Shown here one piece after another: positions 1 through 10,517 of a DNA stretch of 64,000 nucleotides. Position 1 is the stretch's first letter. Every line of letters starts with the position of its first letter. The stretch covers positions 186,001-250,000 of the forward strand of contig BCIM01000004.1 in NCBI GenBank assembly GCA_039545315.1, given 5' to 3'. The notes under the pieces were generated by a model. The model was not told where the DNA came from. It saw only the letters and a program-made list of their open reading frames with translations, and did not search any database. The position numbers and the translations under genes are program-made. Origin of the DNA: Kondoa malvinella. Taxonomy: Eukaryota > Basidiomycota > Agaricostilbomycetes > Agaricostilbales > Kondoaceae.

Positions 1-767
1 GTCTCTCTTCCACATGGTTCTGCTTAATCTCGCCAGGCGACCAATGTAAGCCACATTTTCCCGTACTGACAGTGTACTGACTCTTATTTGTAGTGATTAT
101 CATCACCACCCCGCCAGCGACGCCTTTGGCAACAATCTTCAAGCAAGTCTGGACCTGATCAACAGTCGAAGCTTCCATCGCTCTCGGCCCGCTCTTCTCG
201 AATATTGTCTTCTCACTATCGCATCGACATGTCACAGCGCTGCGCATATGCTCGGGAAAGATGCCAATTCCGATTTACAACCCTGCATCAGAGGCTTGCA
301 ACAGCTTGGCGTCTTCTACCCTGCGGTCGAATCGTCAATCGCTACACTCCAAGGCCTACCAAATCTGTCCACGTTCTCAATGCAACGTACCATGCCGACT
401 CCTCAATCATCAATGTCGGACGGTCACTCGACAACCTCTTCAGAATATACCAGTTTCCTGCCTCCTATCATGCAAAACAATAACGTTGCTCCGCGACCTG
501 AGTGGATGAAGGACGTGTCTGTGAATGATGTCGGTATGGGTGCGCTTGACTTGAACGCGATCGGTGCATTCGACATTACGAACTGGTAAGCACCTTTCGC
601 ATCAGAGATAGCGCTGATCCTTTTATACTAGGTCTACTGGCGATGAGGTACTCAATTGGCTCGGTGTACGAGGCGAAACAAGACCTTCAACGCCTACCAA
701 CAAAGAAGAGTCAACACCAGCGCAGTGTCCGCCGCAGAACTTTGGGCTGGACTCGTTGTGGGTGTAA
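1..767 (+). CDS. C-terminal part of a probable fungal transcription factor (partial at left edge)
   Basis: The 5' part lies outside the window. Three exons can be joined: up to 45, 94-585 and 632-767, with introns 46-93 and 586-631 carrying GT-AG ends and keeping frame. The first exon reads HMVLLNLARRP, and helical, Leu/Ala-rich sequence follows (PALLEYCLLTIASTCHSAAH). This resembles the last helices of the regulatory domain that follows Zn2Cys6 DNA-binding domains in fungal activators. The tail is Ser/Thr/Pro-rich and ends DSLWV, which suits an activation region. The DNA-binding domain is not in view, so the family call rests on the helix pattern alone. It lies tail-to-tail with the quinate-type permease. 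A role as regulator of that pair is possible, but nothing here shows it. Confidence 0.45.
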
Positions 768-1006
768 GATAGTAAACGATCAATGCATGCATGAATGTAA
801 AATGTTCTCAACGTAAGCACGGTGCCGGCGAGTATGAGCGCGACCTCTATCGCTGTATTGCTCGAATCAATGCCATGATTCAGCCATGGGCGAAGGATGA
901 TAGAAGCGAGCGGACAGAGGAAGTACAAAAGGGGCGTTGAACTAAGCTTCCTTTATACAAGACAACATCGTGATTTCATAAACAGTACCAGTACAAGACA
1001 CCGCAA

Positions 1007-3307
1007 TTAAGCCATGTCGGGCAAGTCCATCTTCTCAGTCATGCCGTGTCCTTCCTTCTCGTTGAACTTGGCACGGTTCGCGCGAGACTCGGCGATGATC
1101 TCCAAGGTACGTTTTCTCTTGGTGGAGGCCTTACCCGGAACGTTGAAGAGGATGTCCATCTCTTCGATCGAGATACCTTTAGTCTCGGGGACGAAGAGGA
1201 AGGTGAAGACCAGCCCTGCGATGACGGCAGTGCCAAATAGGATGAAAACTAGGTGGGACATCAGTGTGCTGACTATACCGGGAGAGCTTCGCACGGACCT
1301 CCATAAGTGATGGAAGCGACCATGTAGGGGAAACTGTAGGCAATGACGAATTGCGCGAGCCATTGATTCATTGTCGTGAACGTGATGCATAAAGCACGAA
1401 CACCTGACGGGAAGACTTCGGCGCAGAAGATCCAAGGAATACCATTCCACGAGAAAGCGTAGAAGATGGAGAAAAGATAGATTGATATCAAGGCAAAGAT
1501 TGATCCGCCATCCTGTGGTACATCTTGCGTGAACGAGCCGGAGACCGCTGAGTATATGGCGAGGTAGTACTACATCGATGAGAAAGAAATGTCAGGGCGA
1601 GTTTGGAGAAAGGCAAAAATGGAAGCATACATGAGCGAAAGCAGCACCGAGAGACCCAATGAGGAGCGCATTGCGACGTCCCATGCGGTCGACACCGACA
1701 ACCATGAAGATGAGAGTTGCGAAAGCCTTTACGAGACCGAAGATGCCTGTAGCGAGCAGTGAAACACTGGTTCCGGTAAAGCCGATAGAGCGAATGATTG
1801 TTGGTGAATAGTAGTTGAGCGCACTTGGCAGAAGCATGAGCGAAGCGACAGGTGAAAAAGGTGCACACTTACTTGATTCCGGAGAAGTTCTGGAACCACA
1901 TGAGAGCGACACCAAGACCGAGACGTTTGAGGACGGCTGAATTTACATGAGCAAATGGAGAAATTCGGTGAAACCGATGCAGACTTACTGGGTTGACGCA
2001 TGACCTTCAGTTTCGATGCCAAGCTGTTCTCTCCGTTGGTAATGACCAAATCACGAGCGAGTTGTTGCTGGATGGCATTGACTTCCCAGTCAACGTATTC
2101 GTGGTCCAAAGGCAGGTTACGAATTCTAGCCAAGACGGAGCGGGCCTTCTCGATCTTGCCCTTCTCAACGAGAAATCGAGGACTACCACGGCAGATAAGC
2201 AAACAATTATGATGAAACCAAAAGCCTTACCTTTCAGGCTGGAAGAGCATAGCAATCAGGAGTAGCACAGCAGGAGCAAGCTGTAAACCAAAGGTAATGC
2301 GCCATTGAGTGTTGGTAGAAGGCAAGTTTTGGTTGACACCGTAGTTGACCCAGAATCCGATGACAAGCCAGAACTGTACTGATGTTCAGATTTGACAAGG
2401 ACCATGTTCAAGACACTCACCTGAAGCTGAATCTCGAAGATACCAATCAGTCGTCCTCTCAGGGCAGGTGGAGCGCATTCGGAGATGTACAGAGGGACGA
2501 TGAGGGAAGAAGATCCGACACCTGCAGGCATACTGTCAGATTGTTCATGCTCGTGAGCTTAGCCAGAACATACCAAGACCAGTCAATACACGCCCGCCGT
2601 AAATCATGCCGAGGTTACCAGGAGATGCAGTTTGGATGACAGCGCCGATCAAAAATAGAACACCACTGAAGTCTGGTGAGCAATGACTCGGAATGCTCGT
2701 GCGCGACGCTCACGCAATCATGAGACCAGGTTTGCGACCGAGACGAGTAAGAATGGGGTAAACGAAAAGAGCACTGAAGTAGTCGTAAGCGAAGACATGA
2801 GCCATCGAGTCTGCCTGTCAAAGACATTGTAGACTGACCCAAAGAAGCAACCGCCTTGGAAAGTTGATACTGGGCAGTATACGTCAATAACCTGCTTTCA
2901 GTAGCCAAAGTCTAGAACTCACCAATGTTGGCAGACAATCTTGTACGGGCGCCATCAGTCAGACCAAATTCCTGACGGAACGACGCCAGGGACAGAGTTC
3001 CACCAATGAAGGCAGAGCTGTTGGAGCATGAGATAATGTCATGACTACCAGCAATAGTATTGACTCACTCATAACCTGAAGCAAGACGAGTCAGATATAG
3101 GTCGCAAGGCACATCGGAATTTTTGACCTACCAAACATAGCAGACGCAAACGAGGCGGACAAGGCCAAAACATAAGGCCGCCAGCTGTACACCTCACCTG
3201 AACACAACAGGCATGAGCGAACCGCACTTATGTTCACAGAAGCTAAACTTACGAGGCGCAGTGTTCTCGGACTGATCCACTGGCTTGAGAATTGATAGAA
3301 TACCCAT
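1007..3307 (-). CDS. MFS sugar/quinate-type permease
   Basis: Multi-exon minus-strand gene for a twelve-helix transporter. The start reads MGILSILKPVDQ. Joined exons then give AMFGYDSAFIGG in helix 1, GVGSSSLIVPLYISECAP with the PLYxSE sugar-porter motif after helix 4, GINALNYYSPTI in helix 7, DRMGRRNALLIG, and PETKGISIEEMDILF after helix 12. These are hallmarks of the sugar porter family, and the YYSP/FGYDSAFIG form is typical of fungal quinate permeases (QutD/QA-Y). Exon 3 is only 7 bases (3069-3075), yet it is required to read FGYDSAF. The gene is divergent from a 3-dehydroshikimate dehydratase-like gene across 231 bases, which supports quinate uptake. A hexose substrate cannot be excluded. 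Its 5' end and promoter are partly duplicated at 6740-7172. Confidence 0.85.
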
Positions 3308-3538
3308 GATTGCTGCTTGTTCTTTGTATAGAGAGCAAACTGGGGCCACACGGTTGGAAAGGAAGGAGCCTAAAGAGAGTTTTCCGCCCTTTCAAAGGAA
3401 GGCGGATCAACGATTGCCAGCCCCCCACTTGCCGAGAGGTTGGCACGAGGGTAAATGATCAAAACAGGAAGAACGTCCCTCCGCACACGGGAAGCAGCAA
3501 TGCAATATGCCGCTTGGCGCTGCCTAATCTGACAGAAC
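3308..3538. promoter_or_regulatory. Shared divergent promoter of the permease and dehydratase genes
   Basis: This 231-base gap separates the two start codons and must hold the 5' control sequences of both genes. The half nearest the permease holds a C-rich tract (CCCCCCA near 3422) and a sequence block that recurs almost unchanged, in reverse orientation, from 6740. Co-regulation is inferred from the head-to-head layout. No known activator site was identified with confidence. Confidence 0.55.
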
Positions 3539-4647
3539 ATGATGGCGTTGTCAATATGTTCACTCAGTCTGGGAAGTTGCACTCACCACTCGCTTTATGA
3601 CAAGCTTCGAGCAGCCAAACAAGCAGGCTTTGACACCCTTGAGCGTCAGTAGAGTCTTGTCTTTCTATCGGCGGACCGCATTGATAGATTTTCCTTCGTC
3701 CGGCAGTATACTATCCGGATTACTTGCAATGGGAGAGAACAGTCGTACCAGGCGCCTATGTTGCAGGGGACCAAGCATCCTTACGAGCGGCCAGGAAGCT
3801 CAAATCGCTATGTCAAGATATGGGCTTGAAGCTTTCCTTGATGCAGCCCATTATGAATTTTGAAGGTTGTCTCAACGCGGCAGACCGACAAGAAGCCATG
3901 TCAACAGCTGAAGCCTGTCTGCGCATTACATCTGCTCTAGCGATTCCAATGGTTCTTATCGCTTCTCGCTGGCAACCTGCTGTACCTATCTCTTACGACC
4001 TTGAGGTTATTGCAAAAGATCTTGGCGACCTCGCTGATTACGCTTCAGCACTTGAACCACCAGTGTCATTGGCGTATGAAGCGATTGGATGGGGAGAAGT
4101 GGTGAATCGATGGCAGCAAGCATGGGAAGCAATCAGGATAGCGAACCGACCCAACCTTGGCTTGACGGTAGACACCTTCAATTGGCTCGCGAGGGAATAT
4201 GCAGATCCATCAGTGCCGGGTGGGGTTCGACAGGGGGGACAGCAAGAGTTTGAAGCTTCTTTGCAAGAGTTCTTGGAGACTGTGCCCGGCGACAAGATCT
4301 TCTTTCTTCAAATTGCAGATGGCAGAAAGTTTGCTCGGCCGTTGATGCCTTCTGGAGAAGATCTGCCTTTGTTGTTGCAGTGGTCACGGAAGAATGTGAG
4401 CTCTTCTCAGATTGTTGCCAGTCTTATTGCTGATCGATGGTAATAGCGTCTCTTCCCCTTCGAGAGCACGCTTGGAGCCTACCTACCAATCTTACCAATC
4501 GTTCGCGCATGTCTCACGCTTGGCTACAACGGTCCACTCTCGCTCGAAGTTTTCAACGCCAGTCTGCATAGCGAATGTCCAACAGTACCAGCAGAGCATG
4601 CCAAGCGAGGGATGCAGGGTTTACGGAAGATGGTCGCCAGTTTGTAG
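3539..4647 (+). CDS. 3-dehydroshikimate dehydratase-like TIM-barrel enzyme
   Basis: Three exons: 3539-3644, 3707-4395 and 4447-4647. The start ATG at 3539 gives MMALSICSLSLGSCTHHSLY. The first join restores GFDTLELYYPDYLQWE and the second restores QWSRKNRLFPFE. The fold is that of the sugar-phosphate isomerase/AP-endonuclease-2 barrels. Candidate metal and substrate residues lie in LAYEAIGWGE, LTVDTFNWLAREYADP and PLSLEVFN. The pattern REYADP, then RLFPFE, then LGYNGPLSLEVFN, then VPAEHAKRG is characteristic of fungal 3-dehydroshikimate dehydratases (QutC/QA-4), which convert 3-dehydroshikimate to protocatechuate. The neighbouring divergent permease fits quinate or shikimate catabolism. Dehydroquinase and quinate dehydrogenase are not in this window. 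Confidence 0.8.
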
Positions 4648-5219
4648 AGCGAGTGAGTGCACGTCTACCGCGGGAGCCAGGATACTGATTGAGCTGTCGC
4701 AGAGTCAGAGAAGATATAGATGCGGGTCTTTTGTGCTTTGTGCTTGTTTAGTTCTGTTCTTTCGTGTCGCAACTTTTGTATAGCATGGACAACACGCATT
4801 GTATATTACTTGAAGGCTTTTGTCAACCTGAAATAAATTTGGAAGTCCCGTGCGGCTCTACTACTGCACAGCACACGAGTTGCCGACCGAAAGTTCGCAT
4901 CACGAAAGTGTTCGCCAGCGCTCAAGAGACATATTGAGAAATATGGAGAGAAGAACGGATCGTAGAGCAAAATCAAGGGCAAAAGAGACAGCGCAGGCGA
5001 GCGTGAAGCAGAACGCCTTTCTGAGAACTTTGCAGACCTCGTGCGATTCAATGAAAGCAATTTATGCGATACTTTAACGGGTTACATGAGCATAGCCGAA
5101 GTCCTTGAAGAGCCTGTGCTCGCATAAAGGGAGTACAAAGGGTTTTGGAGAGCATTCGACGCTGTTGCTCGACAACTTACAGCTCTTGACCTTGAACAGC
5201 ACAACATCACTTGAGCAGC
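4648..5219. other. Intergenic region, dehydratase to BUB3
   Basis: About 570 bases hold the dehydratase 3' end and the BUB3 promoter. Open frames on both strands here are short, of biased composition and unlike any family, so no gene is called. Confidence 0.5.
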
Positions 5220-6627
5220 ATGTCGCAAGGTACGCCGTAAGACCGGCTGCTTGCTGGAACACAACAGCAGCCTCAGAATTGCACCAGAGAAGCACAATAT
5301 TGACTTTGTTTTTGGCGAGCAGATTTCGCATTGCAGTCGCCAACAGATGCAATATCCTCTGTCACCTGGTCTCCTACAGACCCAGATCTGCTGTTAGCCG
5401 CATCATGGGACAGCGTGAGTCTCTATATGCGGCGTGGGTGAAGCTGTCTCAGTAGTTTGGGCAGACCGTAACGCTGCACAATGCCAACGCCCCATCTTCC
5501 AAAGAGAGCTTGAAGAATACCTACCCACATACAGCACCTGTATTGGACGTAGCTTTCTCAGGCAAAACGGACCAAGGCGCAAAATGCTACTCTGGAGGAT
5601 TAGATCGTCAAGTACGAGAAATAGACCTTGCTAGTGGACAACAGACCATCTTGGGCAGTCACAACGAAGCTGTGCGGTGTGTCAACTGGTCAGATGAGAC
5701 AAGTTTGTCCCTTTCTGTCTGTTGTAAAGTCTGGTCTCTAACGGTCTTTGCAGATCTTTGCGTCACTGCTTCATGGGATGGCAATCTAAGAACATGGGAT
5801 CCTCGTTCAACACCTTCAAACAATACCCTTCACACTCCTCTACCAGGCAAAGCTTTCTCCATGGACATTTCAGGCAACAATGTCATTGTCGCTTGTGCCC
5901 AAAGGCATATTGTGATTTACGACATTCGAAAGCTCGCCGGAGAAATGCAACAAGCGACCGATAAACGTGGTCAAGTCGACCCGGAGCAAAAGAGGGAAAG
6001 TTCGCTCAAGTTTATGACTAGGGCCGTTAGGCTGAATCCGGAAGGGACTGCGTTTGCGAGCACTAGTATCGAAGGAAGAGCGGCGGTTGACTTTATTGAT
6101 CCTTCAGCGGAAGCGCAGGCCAAGAAGTATGCTTTCAAGGTGTGTCTCACCTACATATACTTCGAGTTGCATAGCTGATGCTGCTCTACAGTGCCATCGA
6201 GCAGTAGTGGATGGTATCGACACAGTGTACCCTGTCAACGCTCTTGCTTTCCATCCAACGTGCGTAAGATGAACTCGAGATTCGGCCTACGTGCTGATTT
6301 GAATTCTTCTTCGTACAGGCACGGCACATTCGCAACAGGCGGAGGTGACGGCATAGTCTCAATTTGGGATCTAGCAGCCAAGAAACGTCTACGACAATAT
6401 ACCAAATACCCATCCAGCATCACTTCGCTGGCTTTCAATTGCGATGGTACGAGATTGGCTGTAGCTGGTAGCATCTTTTTGGAGGAAGGTACACCTGCGA
6501 AAGACAGACAGAATGGTATTTGGATCAAGCAGGGGATGATGGAGGATTGTAAAGTGAGTCAATGCCTTCTGTCAAGCTTTTCGTTGTCTGATCGGCATTC
6601 GGTCCACAGCCAAAAGTCAAGGCTTAA
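5220..6627 (+). CDS. BUB3: Spindle-checkpoint WD40 protein BUB3
   Basis: Seven exons: 5220-5229, 5323-5414, 5465-5702, 5754-6139, 6192-6259, 6319-6553 and 6610-6627. The first exon is only ten bases and joins to read [19 protein letters not shown] repeats follow: [64 protein letters not shown]. The BUB3/RAE1 signature [12 protein letters not shown] is present, and the tail KPKVKA is short and basic. Length (about 350 residues) and repeat order match BUB3, which binds GLEBS motifs of BUB1 and MAD3/BUBR1 at unattached kinetochores and delays anaphase. RAE1 is the closest alternative, but the N-terminus and the final [13 protein letters not shown] segment fit BUB3 better. Confidence 0.92.
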
Positions 6628-6739
6628 GTGCTCACAGTGTATTGTATTCGTCCTGCCTCGATTTGCCGTCTTGTTCGCATCTCTCCCTTTCAATTCTCAT
6701 TTCTCGCTGCCATCATCCCGTCTTTGCGTGATACCGAGC

Positions 6740-7172
6740 TTCTTCCTGTTTTGATGATTTACCCTCGTGCCAACGTCTCGGCAAGTGGGGGGCTGGCAAT
6801 CGATCCGCCTTCCTTTGAAAGGGCGGAAAACTCTCTTTAGGCTCCTTCCTTTCCAACCGTGTGGCCCCAGTTTGCTCTCTATACAAAGAACAAGCAGCAA
6901 TCATGGGTATCCTATCAATCCTCAAGCCAGTGGATCAGTCCGAGAACACTGCACCTCGCAAGTTTAGCTTCTTCAACACAAGTTTGGTTCGCTCATGCCT
7001 GTTGTGTTCAGGTGAAGTGTACAGCTGGCGGCTTTATGTTTCGGCCTTGTCCGCCTCGTTTGCTTCTGCTATGTTTCAAAAATTCCGGTGTGCCTTGCGA
7101 CCTATATCTGACTCGTCTCTCTCTCTTCAGGTTATGAGTGAGTCCATACTATTTGTGGTAAATATGACAATT
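6740..7172 (+). pseudogene. Inverted partial copy of the quinate-type permease promoter and first exons
   Basis: This stretch matches the reverse complement of about 3040-3474 nearly base for base. It covers roughly 165 bases of permease promoter, the start codon (6903; MGILSILKPVDQSENTAPR) and exons 1-3. Differences mark it as non-functional. The first intron donor GTAAGT has become GCAAGT, the second donor is lost with a seven-base deletion (ATGTTTGGTAGGTC to ATGTTTC), and the copy stops within the third intron. The 7-base exon GTTATGA survives at 7131-7137. Loss of the splice sites leaves a 100-codon frame from 6903 to 7205 reading through both former introns. The next gene starts only 150 bases beyond. 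Confidence 0.85.
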
Positions 7173-7321
7173 ACGTTGGGCAAGGCCTGCTCACCGCAAC
7201 TGTAGGTAAGCTCTTTGCTCGCGTGGTCGAGAAGAAAGTGTAACAGGACAAGGCGTTTGTTTTGTTTTCGCAATTGATATTCTTCTCTCTTTCCTTCGTC
7301 TTTTGCTTTTTCCTGACCAAC

Positions 7322-8614
7322 ATGTTTTGCTCAAAGCCGTCCTACCTCTATGGCAAAGCGCAGTTTGAACTACAGGATAGACGAGGGATGTTCGGAAGAC
7401 CCAAGCCGCAGCAACCTGTGAGAAAACAAAGGCTGTATGACCAGGAAACAAGCATTGTCAAGGTCTCTGACGCCAAGAAAGCTGCATACCTGTTTCCGGG
7501 AAGGGCCAAACTTCCATTAGCAGAAAAGGAAGGACCGGTGAAGGAGATTCCAACACAATTAGTCGACGCGAAGAGACGGAAAACCCAATCTGACGACACG
7601 AAGAATCGGAGCGCTCAACATGTGCCCCAGAAGACAAAGGTCTGGGTACCAAGCGAAGTATGCATGAATATTCTCGAACTGGCACTTGCTAGTTGCAAGA
7701 CCCACAAGCAGCGCAAAGACTTCCTTTTATCTACTTGCACTATTTCAAAGACTTGGGTTCGGCCTTCTCGTCAGCTTCTCTTGCGCGACGTTCGGGTCAG
7801 TTGCATCACCTCACCGGAACGACAGCAAGCTGAGAGGAAACATGTCTGGTTTGGAGAAGACTGTCAGTGGTTCGTCGACGTGTTCCGACGGAGTAGAAGC
7901 CAGCTCGCCAAATTGGACGCCTTCCTTGCTTCTGCTCCCAGCTATTACGGTGGTATCAAGAAGCTTCGCATTACCAGTGAAGGCGGTTTCCCATCCGATG
8001 AAGTCTGGACGTGTCAACAGTGGATCGACCAAGTCAATCCTTACTCCTGGAAGGCCGGCAACTCGGACCCAGGCATGAGCATGAAAACACGGCTCTCAGC
8101 AGCAGAAGTCTTACGCAACAAGCTGTATGGACACCGACCTCTCCGTCGAGCTTTGCGACAGCTGTTAGCCTACCTCGCACCTTGCGCTACAGTTCAGCTT
8201 GATCTACCAACCTCAAGTCTTCCAGCTTTCGTCCGCACTTTTGCAGCGCATCTCACCGATATCAAGGGCACTCAATCGACCCATCTTCCGCTAGCTGAAT
8301 CTCGATCTCTCCTGCGCTATCTGCGACGCTGTCAGCAATTACACTTTCTCCGATTGGAAGGTTACAATTTCAGCTCGAGAGGCAAGAACGACCCACTTCG
8401 GTATTTGCCTTGCAACCTGCAAAAGTTAGAGCTTGTCAGATGTGTAGGCATGGGAGAGAAAGAGATGATCGTTACAGTGGAGGACGAGAAGAGGCTGCCG
8501 CGGTTAAGGGTGTTGTTGGTGACTGCGAATGAGAGGGAATTGAGTCATGATGGAGCAATCAGATTATGCGAAGTGGCTAGGGAGAGATGGGTGTATGTGG
8601 GCATCAAGCTATGA
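7322..8614 (+). CDS. F-box-like protein of unknown role (intact paralogue)
   Basis: A single uninterrupted frame gives about 430 residues from the first ATG at 7322. A basic, Lys/Gln-rich N-terminal 100 residues is followed by VPSEVCMNILELALASC and TISKTWVRPSRQLLLRDVRV. This Pro-helix-Trp-Leu pattern resembles an F-box helix bundle. The C-terminal half has weak leucine-rich spacing (LHFLRLEGYNF, LPCNLQKLELVRC). The locus at 24536 encodes the same block order (ICLYILELALASC, TISKVWVEPARRLLFQDVRV, SQLAKLDAFL) but is broken, so the two are diverged paralogues and this is the intact one. If the F-box call is right, it would recruit targets to an SCF ubiquitin ligase. It lies directly downstream of a duplicated permease promoter. 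Confidence 0.65.
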   Translation: MFCSKPSYLYGKAQFELQDRRGMFGRPKPQQPVRKQRLYDQETSIVKVSDAKKAAYLFPGRAKLPLAEKEGPVKEIPTQLVDAKRRKTQSDDTKNRSAQHVPQKTKVWVPSEVCMNILELALASCKTHKQRKDFLLSTCTISKTWVRPSRQLLLRDVRVSCITSPERQQAERKHVWFGEDCQWFVDVFRRSRSQLAKLDAFLASAPSYYGGIKKLRITSEGGFPSDEVWTCQQWIDQVNPYSWKAGNSDPGMSMKTRLSAAEVLRNKLYGHRPLRRALRQLLAYLAPCATVQLDLPTSSLPAFVRTFAAHLTDIKGTQSTHLPLAESRSLLRYLRRCQQLHFLRLEGYNFSSRGKNDPLRYLPCNLQKLELVRCVGMGEKEMIVTVEDEKRLPRLRVLLVTANERELSHDGAIRLCEVARERWVYVGIKL

Positions 8615-9073
8615 GCTAGCTAGCCATATGCTGAAAGTGAGTCATGCCACTTTGAATCGCTTGAACGGCTCTCATCATGCATATAGTCGCTCAACTCGGC
8701 TTCACTTAGCTTACAGACATAGAAGAGACAGTGCGAAGGAGTATAGGGAATGCGTGAGTGCTTGGTGCACATACAGGCGGATTTCATAGAATGCACTATT
8801 CGCTTGCGCTTGTCCTTCTTTATATAATTCTGGCGCCGGTATCTGCAGGGAGAGCAAGCAGCCGCTATTGCTGCTTTCCCTGGAACTAGCGTTCTGTGAC
8901 TCGTCGTCAACGCTCGAAACTTTTTCGAACTCTTTGTCCTGCGCAACGAACGAGTCTGAACCTATCCACGCGACATCAAGGCCGAACATATATCAGAGCT
9001 GCTCTATACCCTCTCTGTAGTCAAATTACTCTTAGACGTCAAATTCACTGCTCTCACATCTCGTTAAGCAATC
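8615..9073. other. Intergenic region upstream of eIF2 alpha
   Basis: About 460 bases between the F-box-like stop and the eIF2 alpha start. Short open frames on both strands show no recognisable domain. It presumably holds the eIF2 alpha promoter. Confidence 0.5.
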
Positions 9074-10316
9074 ATGAGATATTACGAGCAGCCTCTACCT
9101 GATGTAGACCAGCTAGTCAGTTTCGGAAATGCGGTACTATGAGGCCCTCTCTAACAGAGTTGCACAGGTCATGGTCCAGGTAAAGCAGATTCAAGAAATG
9201 GGTGCCTATGTCAAGCTAGTTCGTTGATGCTTCTCACGCTCATGGCGCCGTAATGACTCTTTACCCTCATGTATAGTTGGAGTACGATGGTGTTGAGGGA
9301 ATGATCTTGCTGTCCGAGCTGTCGAGAAGGCGGATAAGGTCTATTCAGAAATTGATTCGGGTCGGAAGAAACGAGGTAGTTGTCGTGATGAGAGTTGACA
9401 AGGACAAGGGTGGGTAGAATATCGTTGCGCCAAGGTCTTTGACTGACCTTGCTGCGAAATTCTCGCACAGGCTACATTGATTTGTCAAAACGTCGTGTCT
9501 CAGCTGAAGATATTCAACATTGCGAAGACAAGTACAACAAGTCGAAAGCTGTGCATTCCATCATGCGTAACGTTGCAGAAAAGATGAACAAGGATTTAGA
9601 AACACTGCATCAAGCCATCACTTGGCCACTGTATCGAAAGTATGGGCACGCTCATGAAGCATTCAAGATTGCTATCACGTATGCGCTGCTCTACGATAAA
9701 AAATTTCAATTACTTATGAACACGCTTGCGTCTACAGAGAACCAGACTCGGTCTTTGGCGAACTGACCATCGAGCCGGAAGTGCTCGCAGATTTAAAAGC
9801 CAACATTGCTCGTCGACTCACACCACAACCAGTCAAAGTCCGAGCCGATCTAGAAGTCACCTGTTTCTCTTATGCCGGTGTCTTGGCTATCCAAAAAGCG
9901 CTCGAAGCAGGCCAAGAACTCGCTACGGAAGCAATACCGATTGATATTCGCTTGATTGCTCCACCGCTTTATGTCATGATTTCTAACGCGACGGATAAGT
10001 TGGGTGCGATCGAGACTTTGGAAAAGGCGATTGAAAGAGTGACGAAAGTGATTGAGGCAAATCAAGGGCAATGTGTGGTCAAACTAAAGGTTGTGATGGT
10101 TGTCGTTTCACAAAAATTTTGCTGATATGACTCCATTCTAACAGCCAAAAGCAGTCTCTGAGACTGACGACTTGGAACTCAACGCGCTCATGGAGAGAGT
10201 TGCAAGGGAGAACAAGGAAGTTTCAGGTGAGCTGTCCCAGCATTCCGCAAGTCCGTTTACTAAGCACACACATCACTGCAGGTGACGAGGAATCGGACGC
10301 GGAAGCGGAAGAGTAG
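9074..10316 (+). CDS. SUI2: Translation initiation factor 2 subunit alpha
   Basis: Seven exons: 9074-9115, 9168-9218, 9277-9409, 9471-9678, 9738-10089, 10145-10226 and 10282-10316. The protein (about 300 residues) starts [20 protein letters not shown], the S1/OB-fold opening of eIF2 alpha. It then has [20 protein letters not shown], the loop [10 protein letters not shown] with the serine phosphorylated by GCN2-type kinases, and [18 protein letters not shown] helical domain with [14 protein letters not shown], an alpha/beta C-terminal domain and an acidic tail ([10 protein letters not shown]) follow. It is part of the ternary complex that brings initiator tRNA to the 40S subunit. Conservation of the serine loop implies that stress control by phosphorylation is retained. 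Confidence 0.97.
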
Positions 10317-10517
10317 GTTTGGCTATAGAATCGGATTCAGAGTTGGGCACAACGGTAGACGAAACAAAAGGCTACAACTGCCATGTATACATTCTACGTC
10401 CTTTTCTTGTTGCGACCGAGCTCTGGCTGCTCCATCCAGCCTGACACGCGACCCGTGCACAAAAACCATTCGACAGCATGACGTACAAACCCTCTCTCCC
10501 TCTATCAGTCGTGCACC

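Noticed and set aside
1014..1310. 98-codon plus-strand frame
   Set aside because: Antisense shadow of the permease C-terminal exon, where PETKGISIEEMD is on the minus strand.
6740..7172. A functional second permease gene
   Set aside because: The copy ends within the third intron and has lost two splice donors; no later transporter exons follow.
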